Virus record (IMG/VR): IMGVR_UViG_3300025853_000260
Coordinates: 1 to 37,587 of that record
Length of the DNA: 37,587 nucleotides
Source of the DNA: a virus
Direction: 5' to 3' (one strand)
Positions 1 through 11,100 of the stretch are shown here, one piece after another. Numbering within the stretch: position 1 is the stretch's first letter; each line of letters begins with the position of its first letter. The notes under the pieces are model-generated. The model worked only from the letters and a program-made list of their open reading frames with translations. It was not told where the DNA came from and did not search any database. Made by a program: the position numbers and the translations under genes.

Positions 1-680
1 AAGCACTTGCTGTTCGTTTCGACACTGCTCTTGCTAAAGTGTTCATCGCTGCTGCTCGTACCGGAGCTAACTTGACTCAAGTTGGTAAAGGCGGAAGCAT
101 CCTCGACATCAGTGCTAACACCTTCGTTAACTTCGGAGACGCTAATGCCGACGCTGGCGATCCTACTGGTGCTGAGTTGGTAGCTGCTTTGTTTAGTGCT
201 GCTCAACGCATGGACGAACACGATGTTCCTAGTGACGGTCGTTTCTGTGTATTGCGTCCTCAAGAGTACTACAAGCTTATCACTGGTGCTGACGATTCCA
301 ACAGCTTCTCTCTTACTTCTGCTATCAATAAAGATATCGGAGGAGCCGGAAGTCTTGCTGCTGGTAACATTCCACAGATCGCTGGTATCAGCATCTTCAA
401 GTCAAACCACATCCCATCAACTGACCTCAGCGGTACTTCTACTGGCGACGGTGAGTCTAACAACGATGTGTTTGGCGGTAACGGAGTAGGATACAACGGA
501 AACTTCACCACCACTAAAGGTATTGTTTCTCATTCTGCTGCTGTAGGAACTGTTAAACTGCTTGATCTTGCTACCGAATCCGAGTATCAGATCGAGCGTC
601 AAGGTACGCTTTTTGTTGCGAAGTATGCTATGGGTCACGGAGTTCTCCGTCCAGAGTGTGCTATCGAATTGATCGCATAA
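1..680 (+). CDS. Major capsid protein (T7 gp10-like), 5' end missing
   Basis: The frame is open from base 3 to the TAA at 678-680 and gives about 225 residues; a GTG at 39 is internal, since coding clearly continues upstream of it. T7 capsid proteins are about 345 residues, so roughly the first 100-120 are outside the window. The protein would form the icosahedral shell. It is identified by its place directly upstream of tail tube A and by its capsid-like C-terminal half. Codon use is strongly biased: isoleucine is ATC or ATT, never ATA, and arginine is CGN, never AGA. This fits very high expression and is unlike most other genes here. Scaffold lies at the far end of the window, which suggests the map is circularly permuted. 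Confidence 0.85.
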   Translation, partial: ALAVRFDTALAKVFIAAARTGANLTQVGKGGSILDISANTFVNFGDANADAGDPTGAELVAALFSAAQRMDEHDVPSDGRFCVLRPQEYYKLITGADDSNSFSLTSAINKDIGGAGSLAAGNIPQIAGISIFKSNHIPSTDLSGTSTGDGESNNDVFGGNGVGYNGNFTTTKGIVSHSAAVGTVKLLDLATESEYQIERQGTLFVAKYAMGHGVLRPECAIELIA

Positions 681-755
681 CCTGTTTTCTCTCGGTGTTG
701 GGAGGTCTGTGATTCGTTCCGCTCCCTCCATCGGGATTACTTTTTTATACATATC

Positions 756-1340
756 ATGGCACTGACGACGAAACTAGAAGCTGTAAACATTATGATCTCC
801 GTTATCGGGGAAGCACCAGTTAATTCATTAGGTGTAGGTACAGGCTTTATTCCGGTATCTGTTTCGCAAGCTGAGTCAGTCCTAGATGAAACAACAAAAG
901 CTGTCCAATCAGAAGGATGGCACTTTAACACCGAGCACGAGTATCCACTTACACCAGACGCAGTAACGCAAAAGATCACACTGCCTGGTAATACACTTAA
1001 TGTGGACCTCGACCCACAAATTTATACAGACTCCGATCCTGTGCAGCGAGGGCGTAAATTGTACGACCGTAAGAACCACACGGATATATGGACGAAAGAA
1101 GTGAAAGCTTCGATAACTTTTGAATTAGACTTCGAGGAATTGCCTGAGCAGTTTAGACACTATATCACAGTGAAATCAGCTCGTATCTTTGCTAGTCGCT
1201 TTTTAGGTAACAGAGAAATAGAAGGGTTTGCGTTACGAGATGAGATTGAAGCAAAAGCTAGGGCTATTGAAAGCGACTCAGAAAATGCAGACAGAACTAT
1301 CTTTGATAGCTACAGCGTACTTAGAGTATTAGATAGATAA
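756..1340 (+). CDS. Tail tubular protein A (T7 gp11-like)
   Basis: The product is 194 residues, against 196 in T7 gp11. It would form the adaptor ring between the portal and the tail nozzle. The N-terminus, with an LEAVNIMISVIGEAPV stretch followed by residues predicting a helical bundle, is typical of the family. The gene follows capsid after a 75-base gap and is separated from the next gene by only 3 bases. The ATG has an AT-rich leader without a Shine-Dalgarno sequence. Confidence 0.9.
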   Translation: MALTTKLEAVNIMISVIGEAPVNSLGVGTGFIPVSVSQAESVLDETTKAVQSEGWHFNTEHEYPLTPDAVTQKITLPGNTLNVDLDPQIYTDSDPVQRGRKLYDRKNHTDIWTKEVKASITFELDFEELPEQFRHYITVKSARIFASRFLGNREIEGFALRDEIEAKARAIESDSENADRTIFDSYSVLRVLDR

Positions 1341-1343
1341 GCG

Positions 1344-4300
1344 ATGCCTCTGTTAGTTAACAGTGTTCCTAACCTAGCACAGGGAGTATCTCAACAACCC
1401 GACAGTCTTAGGTATCCCGGTCAATGTGACGAACAAGTCAATGCTTGGGCTACTGTTGTAGAAGGATTAGTAAAGCGTCCGAATACAAACTTTGTAAGTA
1501 AAGTAAGTACAAGCAGCGGAGCTGGTTTATTCACACACTTCGTAAAGAGAGATGAAGACAATAAGTACTGTGTTACTGTGTCTCTTGGTGGTGTAGGTGT
1601 TATTGATTTAGACAGTGGTAACAATATATCAGTAGCTACTACATCTATTGCTACTAGTTATCTCAGCGGTATCAGTAGTCCGTTAGCAGACATACGAGCA
1701 CTGACAGTAGCTGACTATACATTCCTTGTTAATAAGAAGAAGGAAGTAAAGGTAGATACAAACCCAGACTTTTTATCTAAAGATATACGAGACGACAACG
1801 GTAAGTACAATGCTTTAGTGTTTGTCAAGATGGGCGACTATGAAAAGACCTACGACATAATCCTAGAAGGTAAAGAGGTACCGTATGGAGGTACAGGTCA
1901 TACAAGCAACAAGACTCCTCCTGGTGGGCATACATACGAAAGTGGTACAAGTGCTCACGGAGTTAACGCAGACACAGAAGTTATAGCTGAAGATTTAGAG
2001 ATAATACTAAATGCTTACTTTGGTAGTGATAAGATCGTAGCGGGTCTTAGTATGTCAGGTGGTAGCGGATTTACTCCAAGTCAAACAAGACAAGGTTCCA
2101 CTGGTAGCACTGTGACTTACTCCTTTGCTATCGAACAGTTTGAAGATGACGGTAGCGGTAATCCAGACTTAGATCAAAAAGTAGGATACGGTGCTGGTGG
2201 TACACTTATTATAGGAAGTAACGGAGCTGTACAGTCTTTCCAAGTTACACACAAAGGTACAGGGTACGACAACACACAAACAACACCAGGTACTTACGAT
2301 AAACCATTTGTACTTACTATCACCAAAAACACTAATTCTACATTTTGGGTTCGTCCTAAGACTATTAGAGGTAGAGGTCGTTACGAGACATCCACAAGTA
2401 AAACGGTATACACATCTTTCCCTTCTACTCCTGGCGTTGTTATGCCAACCTTTAGTCCTACTTTACCTACAAGTGCTAGTTATACAGTAGAGCGTCGAGG
2501 AGCTGTTCTAAAGATACAAGCAGATCACGACTTCTCTATACGCACAGAAGATGGATTAGCGAATGAAGGTTTAGGTGTAGCTTATAAAGAAGTAGCTAGT
2601 ATAACAGACTTACCCAAGCGTTGCTTCAATGACTTTAGGGTGCGTATCAGAGGCGATGCAGATATAGATCAAGATGATTACTATGTTATCTTCGCTACTA
2701 AAGATCGTGAAGATTACGGTGAAGGTAGTTGGGTAGAGACTGTTGGATGGGATGACGGACCAGAAGCTAAGCGAGCAAGCACAGGTATAGATACTACTAT
2801 TGATTATACTACTATGCCTATCACTCTTGTAGCTGATGGTTATGATGCGGTTACAGGAAAAGTAACTAGCTTCACTTTACAAGCTCCCAATGAGTACGGT
2901 AATGTCGTAGAGAACAACGGTGTTTACTACAATTTAGTAGAACCTCATATATCTGACGCTGATACTGAACCAGGTACTGGTGCTGATTGGCAAGACTACT
3001 GGGTAGTTACAACAACTGTTAGTTCAGCTAAAGCTTGGAGTACCAATGTACAGTATGTAGAAAGAGCTGTAGGGTACGGACAAAGGAACGCTGGAGACAA
3101 CGGAACCAATCCATTCCCGTCTTTTGTAGGTAGTACCATCAACGATGTATTCTTCTTTAAGAACCGTTTAGGATTCCTCACAGATAGTAATGTTATCTTT
3201 AGTGAAGCAGATGAGTACTTTAACTTCTTCCGTACTACTACACAGCAGTTGTTAGATAGTGCTCCGATAGATGTAGGACTTAGTCACACTAAAGTAGCAG
3301 TTCTGCAATACGCTAAAGCATTCCAAGAGAAGCTGATGTTGTTCAGTGACTCTAGTCAGTTTGTACTTAGAGGAGCAGATGTGTTATCACCTAAGACGGT
3401 AGCTATATCACCAGTCAGTGAGTACGATACAACAGATAATGTTGAACCGTTAGTACTAGGCAACTACATCTACTTTCCGTTTAATCGGGACAAGTACGTT
3501 GGTATGTACGAATACTATGTAGATAGTAACACTGAGGTATTTGAAGCACAGGAAATAACAGAGCATGTATCTAAGTATATACCGTCTTCTGTTAGGATGA
3601 TGGCTGGTTCTACTACCCAGAATACAGTGCTTGTACAATCACTATCTGAACAAAGTTCTTTGTATGTTTATAAATACTTCTGGAGTGGCAAGGAAAAGAT
3701 ACAAAGTGCTTGGCAGAAGTTTACTCTTGGTGGTACTAGTGCTATCAGAGGCTTTGATTTTGTAGATAGTACATTGTATTTATTGATAGATCACAACAGT
3801 GAGTTATACCTAGAGAAGTTAATACTAGAAGAAGGATATGTAGATAAAGGCGACGGAGCTTCGCTAGGTGAGTATTTCGGATGGGATTCTGCTTACCCAA
3901 TACTATTGGATTGTAATACATCTTACTTTGAGGGTGTCACACATCAGTACGACGCTGTTAACAATGTTACTACTTTATCTAATATACCACTGCCTGTATC
4001 AGCTGATGATGTTACTAATGATGTAATTCAAGTGTGGAGTAAGTACGGTCGTAAGTATAACTTTACTAGGGTAGACGATTCTACGATTACTATAGAAGGT
4101 CAATTGTACGATTATGTTACTTATAACGGTACGATCTATAAATGTAATCTTAGCCACGACTCAGGAGTTAGGGACAAAGGGACACACCTAGTTGACAATT
4201 ATAAACCAGACGGTTCATTCGGTAGTACTGTTTGGTCTACACTAACAGGTGACGAAGCAGCTAGAGTAACTACAGCACCAGAGTGGCAACAAGATGTATG

Positions 4301-4712
4301 GTACGAAGGATACGAGAACTTTGTTATAGGGTATACATACAATATGTTGTACAAGTTCTCCGATCAGACACTGAAGCAACCTACTGAAAAAGGAGGACGC
4401 AGTGCATCTAACTACACATACCAGACACTTAGAACAGGTAGCTTGAACTACGCTGATACCGGATTCTTTCAAGTAGAAGTAACACCTAAACACAGAGACA
4501 GTTACTACTATCCATTTAACTCTAACTTACTGGGAGAAGGAGCACTGGTTAATAAGTTCACTCCACAAGACGGACACTTCAGATTCCCTATACAAGCACA
4601 GCCTGGTCAAGTAGATATAGAGATTACAAGTAGTTCTGCCTTGCCTGTTAAGCTGTTAGGTGCAGAGTTTGAATCGATGATAATACCGAGGACTAGAAGA
4701 TATGGAGCTTAG
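1344..4712 (+). CDS. Tail tubular protein B / nozzle (T7 gp12-like), enlarged
   Basis: The product is 1122 residues, about 330 longer than T7 gp12 (794). It would form the six-subunit tail nozzle. The N-terminus (VPNLAQGVSQQPDSLRYPGQ) and the block PFPSFVGSTINDVFFFKNRLGF near residue 590-611 are family hallmarks. Part of the extra length is a Gly/Thr-rich region near residues 235-310. Two short modules, near residues 525-553 and 922-970, resemble small carbohydrate-binding repeats (YxLxxxH...PGTGxxWxxYW and YNGTIYKCNLSHDSG). A glycan-binding role is inferred. The last 11 bases overlap the next gene. Confidence 0.93.
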   Translation: MPLLVNSVPNLAQGVSQQPDSLRYPGQCDEQVNAWATVVEGLVKRPNTNFVSKVSTSSGAGLFTHFVKRDEDNKYCVTVSLGGVGVIDLDSGNNISVATTSIATSYLSGISSPLADIRALTVADYTFLVNKKKEVKVDTNPDFLSKDIRDDNGKYNALVFVKMGDYEKTYDIILEGKEVPYGGTGHTSNKTPPGGHTYESGTSAHGVNADTEVIAEDLEIILNAYFGSDKIVAGLSMSGGSGFTPSQTRQGSTGSTVTYSFAIEQFEDDGSGNPDLDQKVGYGAGGTLIIGSNGAVQSFQVTHKGTGYDNTQTTPGTYDKPFVLTITKNTNSTFWVRPKTIRGRGRYETSTSKTVYTSFPSTPGVVMPTFSPTLPTSASYTVERRGAVLKIQADHDFSIRTEDGLANEGLGVAYKEVASITDLPKRCFNDFRVRIRGDADIDQDDYYVIFATKDREDYGEGSWVETVGWDDGPEAKRASTGIDTTIDYTTMPITLVADGYDAVTGKVTSFTLQAPNEYGNVVENNGVYYNLVEPHISDADTEPGTGADWQDYWVVTTTVSSAKAWSTNVQYVERAVGYGQRNAGDNGTNPFPSFVGSTINDVFFFKNRLGFLTDSNVIFSEADEYFNFFRTTTQQLLDSAPIDVGLSHTKVAVLQYAKAFQEKLMLFSDSSQFVLRGADVLSPKTVAISPVSEYDTTDNVEPLVLGNYIYFPFNRDKYVGMYEYYVDSNTEVFEAQEITEHVSKYIPSSVRMMAGSTTQNTVLVQSLSEQSSLYVYKYFWSGKEKIQSAWQKFTLGGTSAIRGFDFVDSTLYLLIDHNSELYLEKLILEEGYVDKGDGASLGEYFGWDSAYPILLDCNTSYFEGVTHQYDAVNNVTTLSNIPLPVSADDVTNDVIQVWSKYGRKYNFTRVDDSTITIEGQLYDYVTYNGTIYKCNLSHDSGVRDKGTHLVDNYKPDGSFGSTVWSTLTGDEAARVTTAPEWQQDVWYEGYENFVIGYTYNMLYKFSDQTLKQPTEKGGRSASNYTYQTLRTGSLNYADTGFFQVEVTPKHRDSYYYPFNSNLLGEGALVNKFTPQDGHFRFPIQAQPGQVDIEITSSSALPVKLLGAEFESMIIPRTRRYGA

Positions 4713-5148
4713 AATAGATGAAGCACAACTTGATATGGATGCTCCTGATCTGTATGAGGACTTACGGGAGGAAGATATGTTAGAGATTCTTGGATTGATG
4801 CACCACCCTAGAGATGCTGTGTATATGTCGTACGCTACATCCAGCAAGTGCTACAGTGTAAAAGATGAAAGCAACTATCTATACTGCTCATTTGGAGTAG
4901 CTCCTATCAACGGTACTAATATCGGAAGTGCTTGGTTATTAGGTACTAGAAGATTACCAAAGATTAAGAAGTTCTTCTTACAACACTCTAAGGAGCGGAT
5001 GCAGGAACTACTGAATGGATTTGATTACTTAACTAACTTTGTTATGCGTACTAACACACTGAGCATTAGATGGTTGGAGTGGTTAGGTGCTGAGTTTAAC
5101 GATTGTCAGTACGATAACTATCTGTCATTTATATTAGAGAGGAAGTAA
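4702..5148 (+). CDS. Internal virion protein A-like (T7 gp13-like)
   Basis: The product is 148 residues (T7 gp13 is 138), placed exactly between the nozzle and gp14-like genes. An N-terminal acidic helix is followed by a compact alpha/beta region with YLYCSFGVAPINGT and AWLLGTRRLPKIKKFF, which recalls the acetyltransferase-like fold of this family. In T7 the protein is needed for assembly of the internal core or ejection proteins. The start overlaps the end of the nozzle gene by 11 bases, suggesting translational coupling. Assignment rests on position, size and fold impression. Confidence 0.75.
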   Translation: MELRIDEAQLDMDAPDLYEDLREEDMLEILGLMHHPRDAVYMSYATSSKCYSVKDESNYLYCSFGVAPINGTNIGSAWLLGTRRLPKIKKFFLQHSKERMQELLNGFDYLTNFVMRTNTLSIRWLEWLGAEFNDCQYDNYLSFILERK

Positions 5149-5153
5149 TTGTT

Positions 5154-5762
5154 ATGTGTTTTCCAGGATTACCAGCAGTAATGGCAGGGCTAGCAGTAGC
5201 CTCTGGGGGTGCTCAGTATTTAGGTGCTAGGCAACAAGCTAAACAACAAGAGAGATACCAACGACAAGCACAAGCAGCAGAACGGTTACGATTCCAACAA
5301 GAACAAACTTCGATGCGTATGCGTCAAGCACAGGAGCAGGAAGCTGTTGGACGGGAACTTGAACAAGTCAGTCGTAAATCACAAGCAGCACTTGCGAGAG
5401 CTAGAGTATCCGCTGGAGAAGCTGGTGTGGCAGGTGCGTCCGTTCAAGCTTTGATGAGTGACTATATGAGACAGGAAGCTGGGTACAGAGCTGCGTTGTT
5501 AAGACAACAAGAGATGGGCGGTTTAGCTACAGGACTCGGACTTGAACAAGCAGGGTTTGCTACGAGACAGCGTCAGATCGGAATAGCTCAACCAATCAGT
5601 AGACCGAATGTACTTGGTTCGTTGTTACAAACTGGAACGGCTGCTCTTGGGGCTTATGGTGCAGGACTTCAGATACAAAGTATGGCTGGAGGTGTGCCTT
5701 CAATACCAACAGGTTCAGTACCTACGGTAGATGCTAGAGGTCTTCCTCAGTACACTATTTAA
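5154..5762 (+). CDS. Internal virion protein B (T7 gp14-like)
   Basis: The product is 202 residues (T7 gp14 is 196). It starts with a hydrophobic Ala/Gly-rich segment (residues 1-24), then a long Gln/Arg/Ala-rich helix or coiled coil (about 25-110), then a Gly-rich hydrophobic C-terminal third. This matches ejected internal core proteins that insert in the outer membrane during DNA entry. GAGAGGAAG lies 8 to 16 bases upstream of the ATG, one of the better ribosome-binding sites here. The next gene begins 2 bases after the stop. Confidence 0.85.
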   Translation: MCFPGLPAVMAGLAVASGGAQYLGARQQAKQQERYQRQAQAAERLRFQQEQTSMRMRQAQEQEAVGRELEQVSRKSQAALARARVSAGEAGVAGASVQALMSDYMRQEAGYRAALLRQQEMGGLATGLGLEQAGFATRQRQIGIAQPISRPNVLGSLLQTGTAALGAYGAGLQIQSMAGGVPSIPTGSVPTVDARGLPQYTI

Positions 5763-5764
5763 TT

Positions 5765-8122
5765 ATGGCTAGAGAACGAGTACAAGTACAAGGACTAGGG
5801 GATGTTGCTCCTGGTATTCAGCCTACCATTCAACGAGCAGGTCAGTACGGCATTCAGGTGCAACGAGCTGGTCGTAATAAGTTGATGGATTTAGCGGATG
5901 CTTTGTCACAGGTTAATCCTATGCTACAGCAGTACGGACAAGTAGCGGAACAAGAAGCACAACTATTTGAAGAGGAGCTGGCACGGAAGAGTCCGGAAGA
6001 AGTACAAGCCATGCTCAAGAAGACGGAGGGAGAACTAGACAAACAAGTACGACGAGGTGCTATGGGTTGGTTGACTTCTCCGTTGAATCAGAAGAGGAAG
6101 ATGCAAGCTGTAGGTGCGTTGTTACACGACGACTACGAAAGGCAGCTTAAAGCTCAAGTACAAGACCCAGCTAATGCGGATGCAGATATAAACGAATTGA
6201 TAGCGGGTGTTAAAGATAATCTACGCAATCAATATGGTTCTCTACAAAGTACTTTTGTTAACGAAGGTTTTGAAGGTGCTATCAGAGAAACAACAAGAAG
6301 ATATACATTAGCACACGATTCGTTATCAACAGCACAAGCTAGAAATCAACTTTATCGAGCAGGTAAAAATGTATTATTTAATTCAGCTATTTTAATAAAA
6401 GATGAAGTAACAGGTAATACTAGAATGGCTGATGCTGATTTACTTAATCAATGGTACGAAGAAAACCAAGGAGCACTTACACCAGCTGAGTTACTTAAAT
6501 TACGAAAAGAGGTTACATTAGAGCTTGCACAAAGAGACCCAGACTCAGCTAGAAATTTTTTAAATTATACTACAGGATTTAAAGTAGGTACATCTAAAAT
6601 GTCTGAAGCTATGGGCATAAAAGGGGAAGATGTTTTCTCTATGTACGGTGCTGAAGAAGCTGACATATATGAGGATATTGATAAAATAGAATTACAAGCC
6701 CAAGCTAAAAATGTACACGCTGCTAATCAAGAGTTTGCTGTTATAGATGAATTAGCTGTGGACATAGGTATGGCTCTTAAAGCTGGTCAAGTTTTTGTTA
6801 CTAAAGAAGGTGAGGAGATTTCTAACGAAAAACAAGCAAAGACATATCTTTTAAATAAATTACAACAATCTGATAATATTTTAGTTAGAGGAAGTAACGG
6901 TGTTAAGACGGTCGAAACTGCTTTGAAGTTATTTGAAACTGAACCTGATAACTTTATACCATTCTTTAATAAAATAAGAAACGCAGGTTTAGATAACAAC
7001 CTAAACAACAGACTTAAGCAAGCTGAGAGTTTTATATTGAGCCAAAACTTGATGGAGGTTCAAGGAGCTGATGGTATAGGTAAACAGATAATTAATCCTT
7101 TATATCAACGATTTGCTTCAGAAATAAGATTTGAATTAGATGAGGAGCGTAGACAGAAAATAAGAGAACTTAGTAGCGGTAATTATTTAAATGTAAAAGG
7201 AGAAGAAGTTAGAAGCACAGCTTGGGATAGCGAAGTAATGGAAGACATGGCTCGATGGGATAGATATTACCATGAACAGTTCCAAACAAGATTAAATGAA
7301 AAGATTAACGGCAAGCTTGAACAAGATAAAAAAGATGCCGAGGAAGCTAGTAAACAAAAAGCAACTAGAGAAATAATAGAAGGTAAATCGTTTTTAGACC
7401 CAACTACACCTCTAAGTGAAGCAACTACTCTTTACAAAGATTTACCTAATATATTTAGTGCTTTCACTAATCCGTATGATTTGGAATCTAATTTAAGAGA
7501 AGGCGATTTAGAGGACGCAAGATCATGGGTTGAGAATTTTGAAAAACAAACCTTAAAAACTAAAACGGTTCCTTTACCAGTGTTAGGATCAATTCCTATA
7601 CTTAGTTATAGAAATGAATTAGAAAACACTATTAAACTTATTCAAAACCCTAAAACTTCTACGGAATCAAAAGAAAAGGCTCAAAAGTTGATGTCCTTAT
7701 ATTTATTTGCTAAAGGGTTGTATACACCTGAAAACATAGCTAACGGAAATGTTAATATAGAAGTAGGAGGTACACCTGAAACAACTAAATTAATGCCTGT
7801 GAGACAAGCTGAAAGAAAAGGTTTTACAATTTTAGAGAGAGGACTTGGAGCTTACGGGGGTATTGCTGAAGTAAAAGTACCTGCTGTAGAAGGGGTTAAT
7901 TATAATGTAAGAATTGACAGAGAAGCTGTTAAAAGGTTTGCTGAAATTTTCCCTATGATACCTAAAGAAAGACTTATAGAGATGTCCAGAGTTGGAACTG
8001 ATGATCTTTCTAAGGAACAAGCTATGTACGAAGCGATACATAATGTCACGCCTGATGAAGCCGCATTGAAGGCTTGGATAGAGAAACAGAGAGACTTAGC
8101 TCAAAAAATTTATAAAAATTAA
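5765..8122 (+). CDS. Internal virion protein C (T7 gp15-like)
   Basis: The product is 785 residues (T7 gp15 is 747), largely predicted helical and charged, with no membrane segment. In T7 this core protein is ejected into the host and spans the periplasm with gp16. The N-terminal part (to about residue 175, base 6290) uses balanced codons. Beyond that the gene becomes much richer in AT, with AGA arginine and AAA lysine codons, and this composition continues into the next gene. No Shine-Dalgarno precedes the ATG. Confidence 0.85.
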   Translation: MARERVQVQGLGDVAPGIQPTIQRAGQYGIQVQRAGRNKLMDLADALSQVNPMLQQYGQVAEQEAQLFEEELARKSPEEVQAMLKKTEGELDKQVRRGAMGWLTSPLNQKRKMQAVGALLHDDYERQLKAQVQDPANADADINELIAGVKDNLRNQYGSLQSTFVNEGFEGAIRETTRRYTLAHDSLSTAQARNQLYRAGKNVLFNSAILIKDEVTGNTRMADADLLNQWYEENQGALTPAELLKLRKEVTLELAQRDPDSARNFLNYTTGFKVGTSKMSEAMGIKGEDVFSMYGAEEADIYEDIDKIELQAQAKNVHAANQEFAVIDELAVDIGMALKAGQVFVTKEGEEISNEKQAKTYLLNKLQQSDNILVRGSNGVKTVETALKLFETEPDNFIPFFNKIRNAGLDNNLNNRLKQAESFILSQNLMEVQGADGIGKQIINPLYQRFASEIRFELDEERRQKIRELSSGNYLNVKGEEVRSTAWDSEVMEDMARWDRYYHEQFQTRLNEKINGKLEQDKKDAEEASKQKATREIIEGKSFLDPTTPLSEATTLYKDLPNIFSAFTNPYDLESNLREGDLEDARSWVENFEKQTLKTKTVPLPVLGSIPILSYRNELENTIKLIQNPKTSTESKEKAQKLMSLYLFAKGLYTPENIANGNVNIEVGGTPETTKLMPVRQAERKGFTILERGLGAYGGIAEVKVPAVEGVNYNVRIDREAVKRFAEIFPMIPKERLIEMSRVGTDDLSKEQAMYEAIHNVTPDEAALKAWIEKQRDLAQKIYKN

Positions 8123-8128
8123 TAACAC

Positions 8129-11100
8129 ATGAAGGTAGAACATTTTAAGTTAGACTACAATCCAGTAGAGATTCCAGAGTTCGGGATGACTGATTATATG
8201 TTGGATGCCGTAAAAAGCATACCAGCCGGACTTGAAGACATGGCTCATGGTGTGTATAACTTAGGGGATTTTCTTTCGTTTGATGTGTTACCCGATTGGG
8301 ATGAAGAACGATTCTTTGAGAGACCTAAGACATTAGCGGGTGATTTAACAGCTGGATTAATACAATATGCTGTGCCTTTTGGTGTTATTGGTAAAGGGTT
8401 GAGTAAAGCAGGTAAACTAGCTAAAGGAGTAAAACCAGGTAAACTCTTAGATTTAAAACCGCAGGGATATTTAGCTGCGGATGTTGCTACTAATTTCATA
8501 GCGTTTGATGGGCAGCAAGAAAGATTATCTAACTTCTTAAAAGAGATAGACCAACCTGAGTTTACACAAGCCGTCACAGATTATTTAGCAGCTGATCCTG
8601 AAGATACTGAATTAGAAGGTAGACTGAAAAATGTATTAGAAGGTGCGATGATTGACGCTGGTGTTGGAGGTTTATTCAAGTTGTTCTCCACATCTCTTAA
8701 AGCCTCTAAAAGATTCACAAAAGAAATAGCGGATGGGGCAACCAAAGAAGATGCAGTAACCACGGCTATGATGCAGTACCAAGACGAAGCTAAGACTATC
8801 GATGCTTTTTCTGATTTAGATAAGTCTACTGCGGTTGAGGATGTTGGTTTTTCTGAGTTACCTGATTTAAGAGTAAGACTTGGAGCTAGTCCTGATTTAG
8901 TAGATGATTTTGATGAAGCTATAAGAATAATACCACCTCCATTTAAAACATACCCAGAAGCAGGTTTAGCTGAATTACAACCTAAAGGTGCTGGGGTATT
9001 AAAGAAAAGGCTTATTAAGAAGTTTGCTCTTGGAGGTGACATTGAAGGAGCTGAGGAAGTAGAGAAGTTTATAGATGTTCTAGGTGAGCGTATGTTTGGC
9101 GATGTTAAAATATCAGTAACAAACAAAATATCATCGGAAGGTAGATACAACTGGGGATCAAACATCATGCAGCTTCGTAAAGACATGGTGGAAAGAGGAG
9201 GATTAGAAAGAACAGCTATACACGAACTATGGCATAGTTTAAGTCGTTACTTACCGAAAACAGATTTAGATAAACTTACTAAAGAATTTAAAAAAGAAAG
9301 ACTGAAGTATATTAAAAGTTTTGGTGTAGAGTTAGACGAAGGGACGCAAGACTTATTAATGAGGTCTGATAGTTTAAAAGATTTACTTAAACTTCCCGAA
9401 AGACCTAAAGATTTACCTAAAGAACTAGACGACTTTTTATCAGGTAATCAGTTTACAGATAAGAACTATAGATTTTTAGATATAGACGAATACTTTGCTG
9501 AGTTAATGACTGATGAGTTTTTAGCTAGGTCTGGTAAAGGTGAGTTTGATAGAGCTACAGCTAGAGGTTTTAAACAAATTGCTAGAGATGTAGCTATAAT
9601 TTTAAAAGATTTGTTTGCTTCTTTACAGGCTAAGTTAGGCTTCAAACAACAACGTAAGATATTTAATGACTTTCTAGCTCAAAGAAATATTGTAAAACAA
9701 AGACAGTATAATTTAGATCAGAGGTTTAGATATTTACGCACAACTTCAGACCTTCCGGAATTAAAAGATACAATTAGTAAATTTGCTAAGGATGTTGATA
9801 CTTCTACTTTGAAGATAGGAGGTAGACAAGCTGTAAAAGGATTAGCTAAACAAACAGCTAAATTACCAGCAGGTTTACAAGTAGAAGGAGTAGCTCAGTT
9901 ACAGGATGTTATGGCTGACGAGTTACTTAAAGACGGTAGGAAAATGCAGGAACTAACTGATGAGCTTCTTGAAGAAGGGGCTATTATGGAGTTAGCTAAC
10001 TTACTAGGAGCAGATGGTAAATACCTAACAGGTTTAGTTGAAGCTGCTAGAAAAGATCAAACTACTTTGTTCCGTATAACTTCCAGGATGGCAGCTCTTA
10101 AAAAGTTAGCTTTAGAAAATGGAAAAGAAATAATAGACATAGCTAAGAACTACAAAAATAGCGGAGCGAAAATGATGCCTGAAGAGCGGGAAATTATGGA
10201 AGCCCGTTTAAAAGGTTTGTTTGAACAACAGTTACACATTCAAGCAGGTCATTCAGGATTGGCTAGTGGTTTCGGTAGGGGTTTAAAAAGCGTGAAGATG
10301 GGTACTAAAGTTACTCTAAGCGACGCAGAGATTAAGAACGCACAGCTCAGACAAGAATACCTCAGTAAGAGAGGCGGTCTAACGATGGACAAAATGGTAG
10401 AAGGTATATTGATTGCTGAACAAAATGGAGGTGATGATATATTTGCTGCTGTTATTGGGTTGAATAAACAAGTGCGTGGCACTGCTGGTGGTAAGATGTT
10501 AGACATGTTACAAGAGTACTACAAGAACTCACTGATGTGGGGACCTAGAACACTTACTACTAACTACCTAGGAACAGGATTAGCTCACTATCTTAAAAAC
10601 TTTGAAAGGTCTATAGGAGGTTGGATGAGTGCTGACCCAGCTGTAAAGCAAGCTACTGCTAATGCGTGGGGTTCTTCTATGAGTTTAGTAGAGCAAGTAA
10701 GTTTCTTTTTGAAAGCTTGGAAGACAGATGGTTCTCAATTTATAGGAGATGCAGGTTCCGCTTTTGTTGAGGGTACTGGTTCTAGTATCGGATCAATAAC
10801 AGGCAAGAATGTACAACAAGTATTAGGAACTGAGATTTCGGACGGTATTAAAGAAGCTATAGATTATGCAGGGAAATGGGTTAGATTACCTAATAGGTTT
10901 AATTTCTCGGTGGATCAAATGTGGAAGTCAAACCAATACAGAAGTAGAGCTTATGCACAGTTAACTTTAAAAGCTTACGACTTAGGTCTTAGGGAACCGC
11001 AAGAAATAGCTAAGTATATACATGACTCTTTTGAAGCTTTAGTAACTAGATCAAACAGAAACTTTTCAGAACAAGCTTTATTTAGGGAAGCTGATGAATT

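Noticed and set aside
700-726. Possible terminator after the capsid gene (GGGAG with CTCCC)
   Set aside because: The stem is only 5 pairs with a 17-base loop, and the T-run starts about 14 bases later. T7 has a terminator here, but this sequence does not show one clearly.
8581-9186. 201-residue open frame on the minus strand inside the gp16-like gene
   Set aside because: Low-complexity Ser/Pro/Leu product, antisense to a certain gene; no other minus-strand gene exists in the window.
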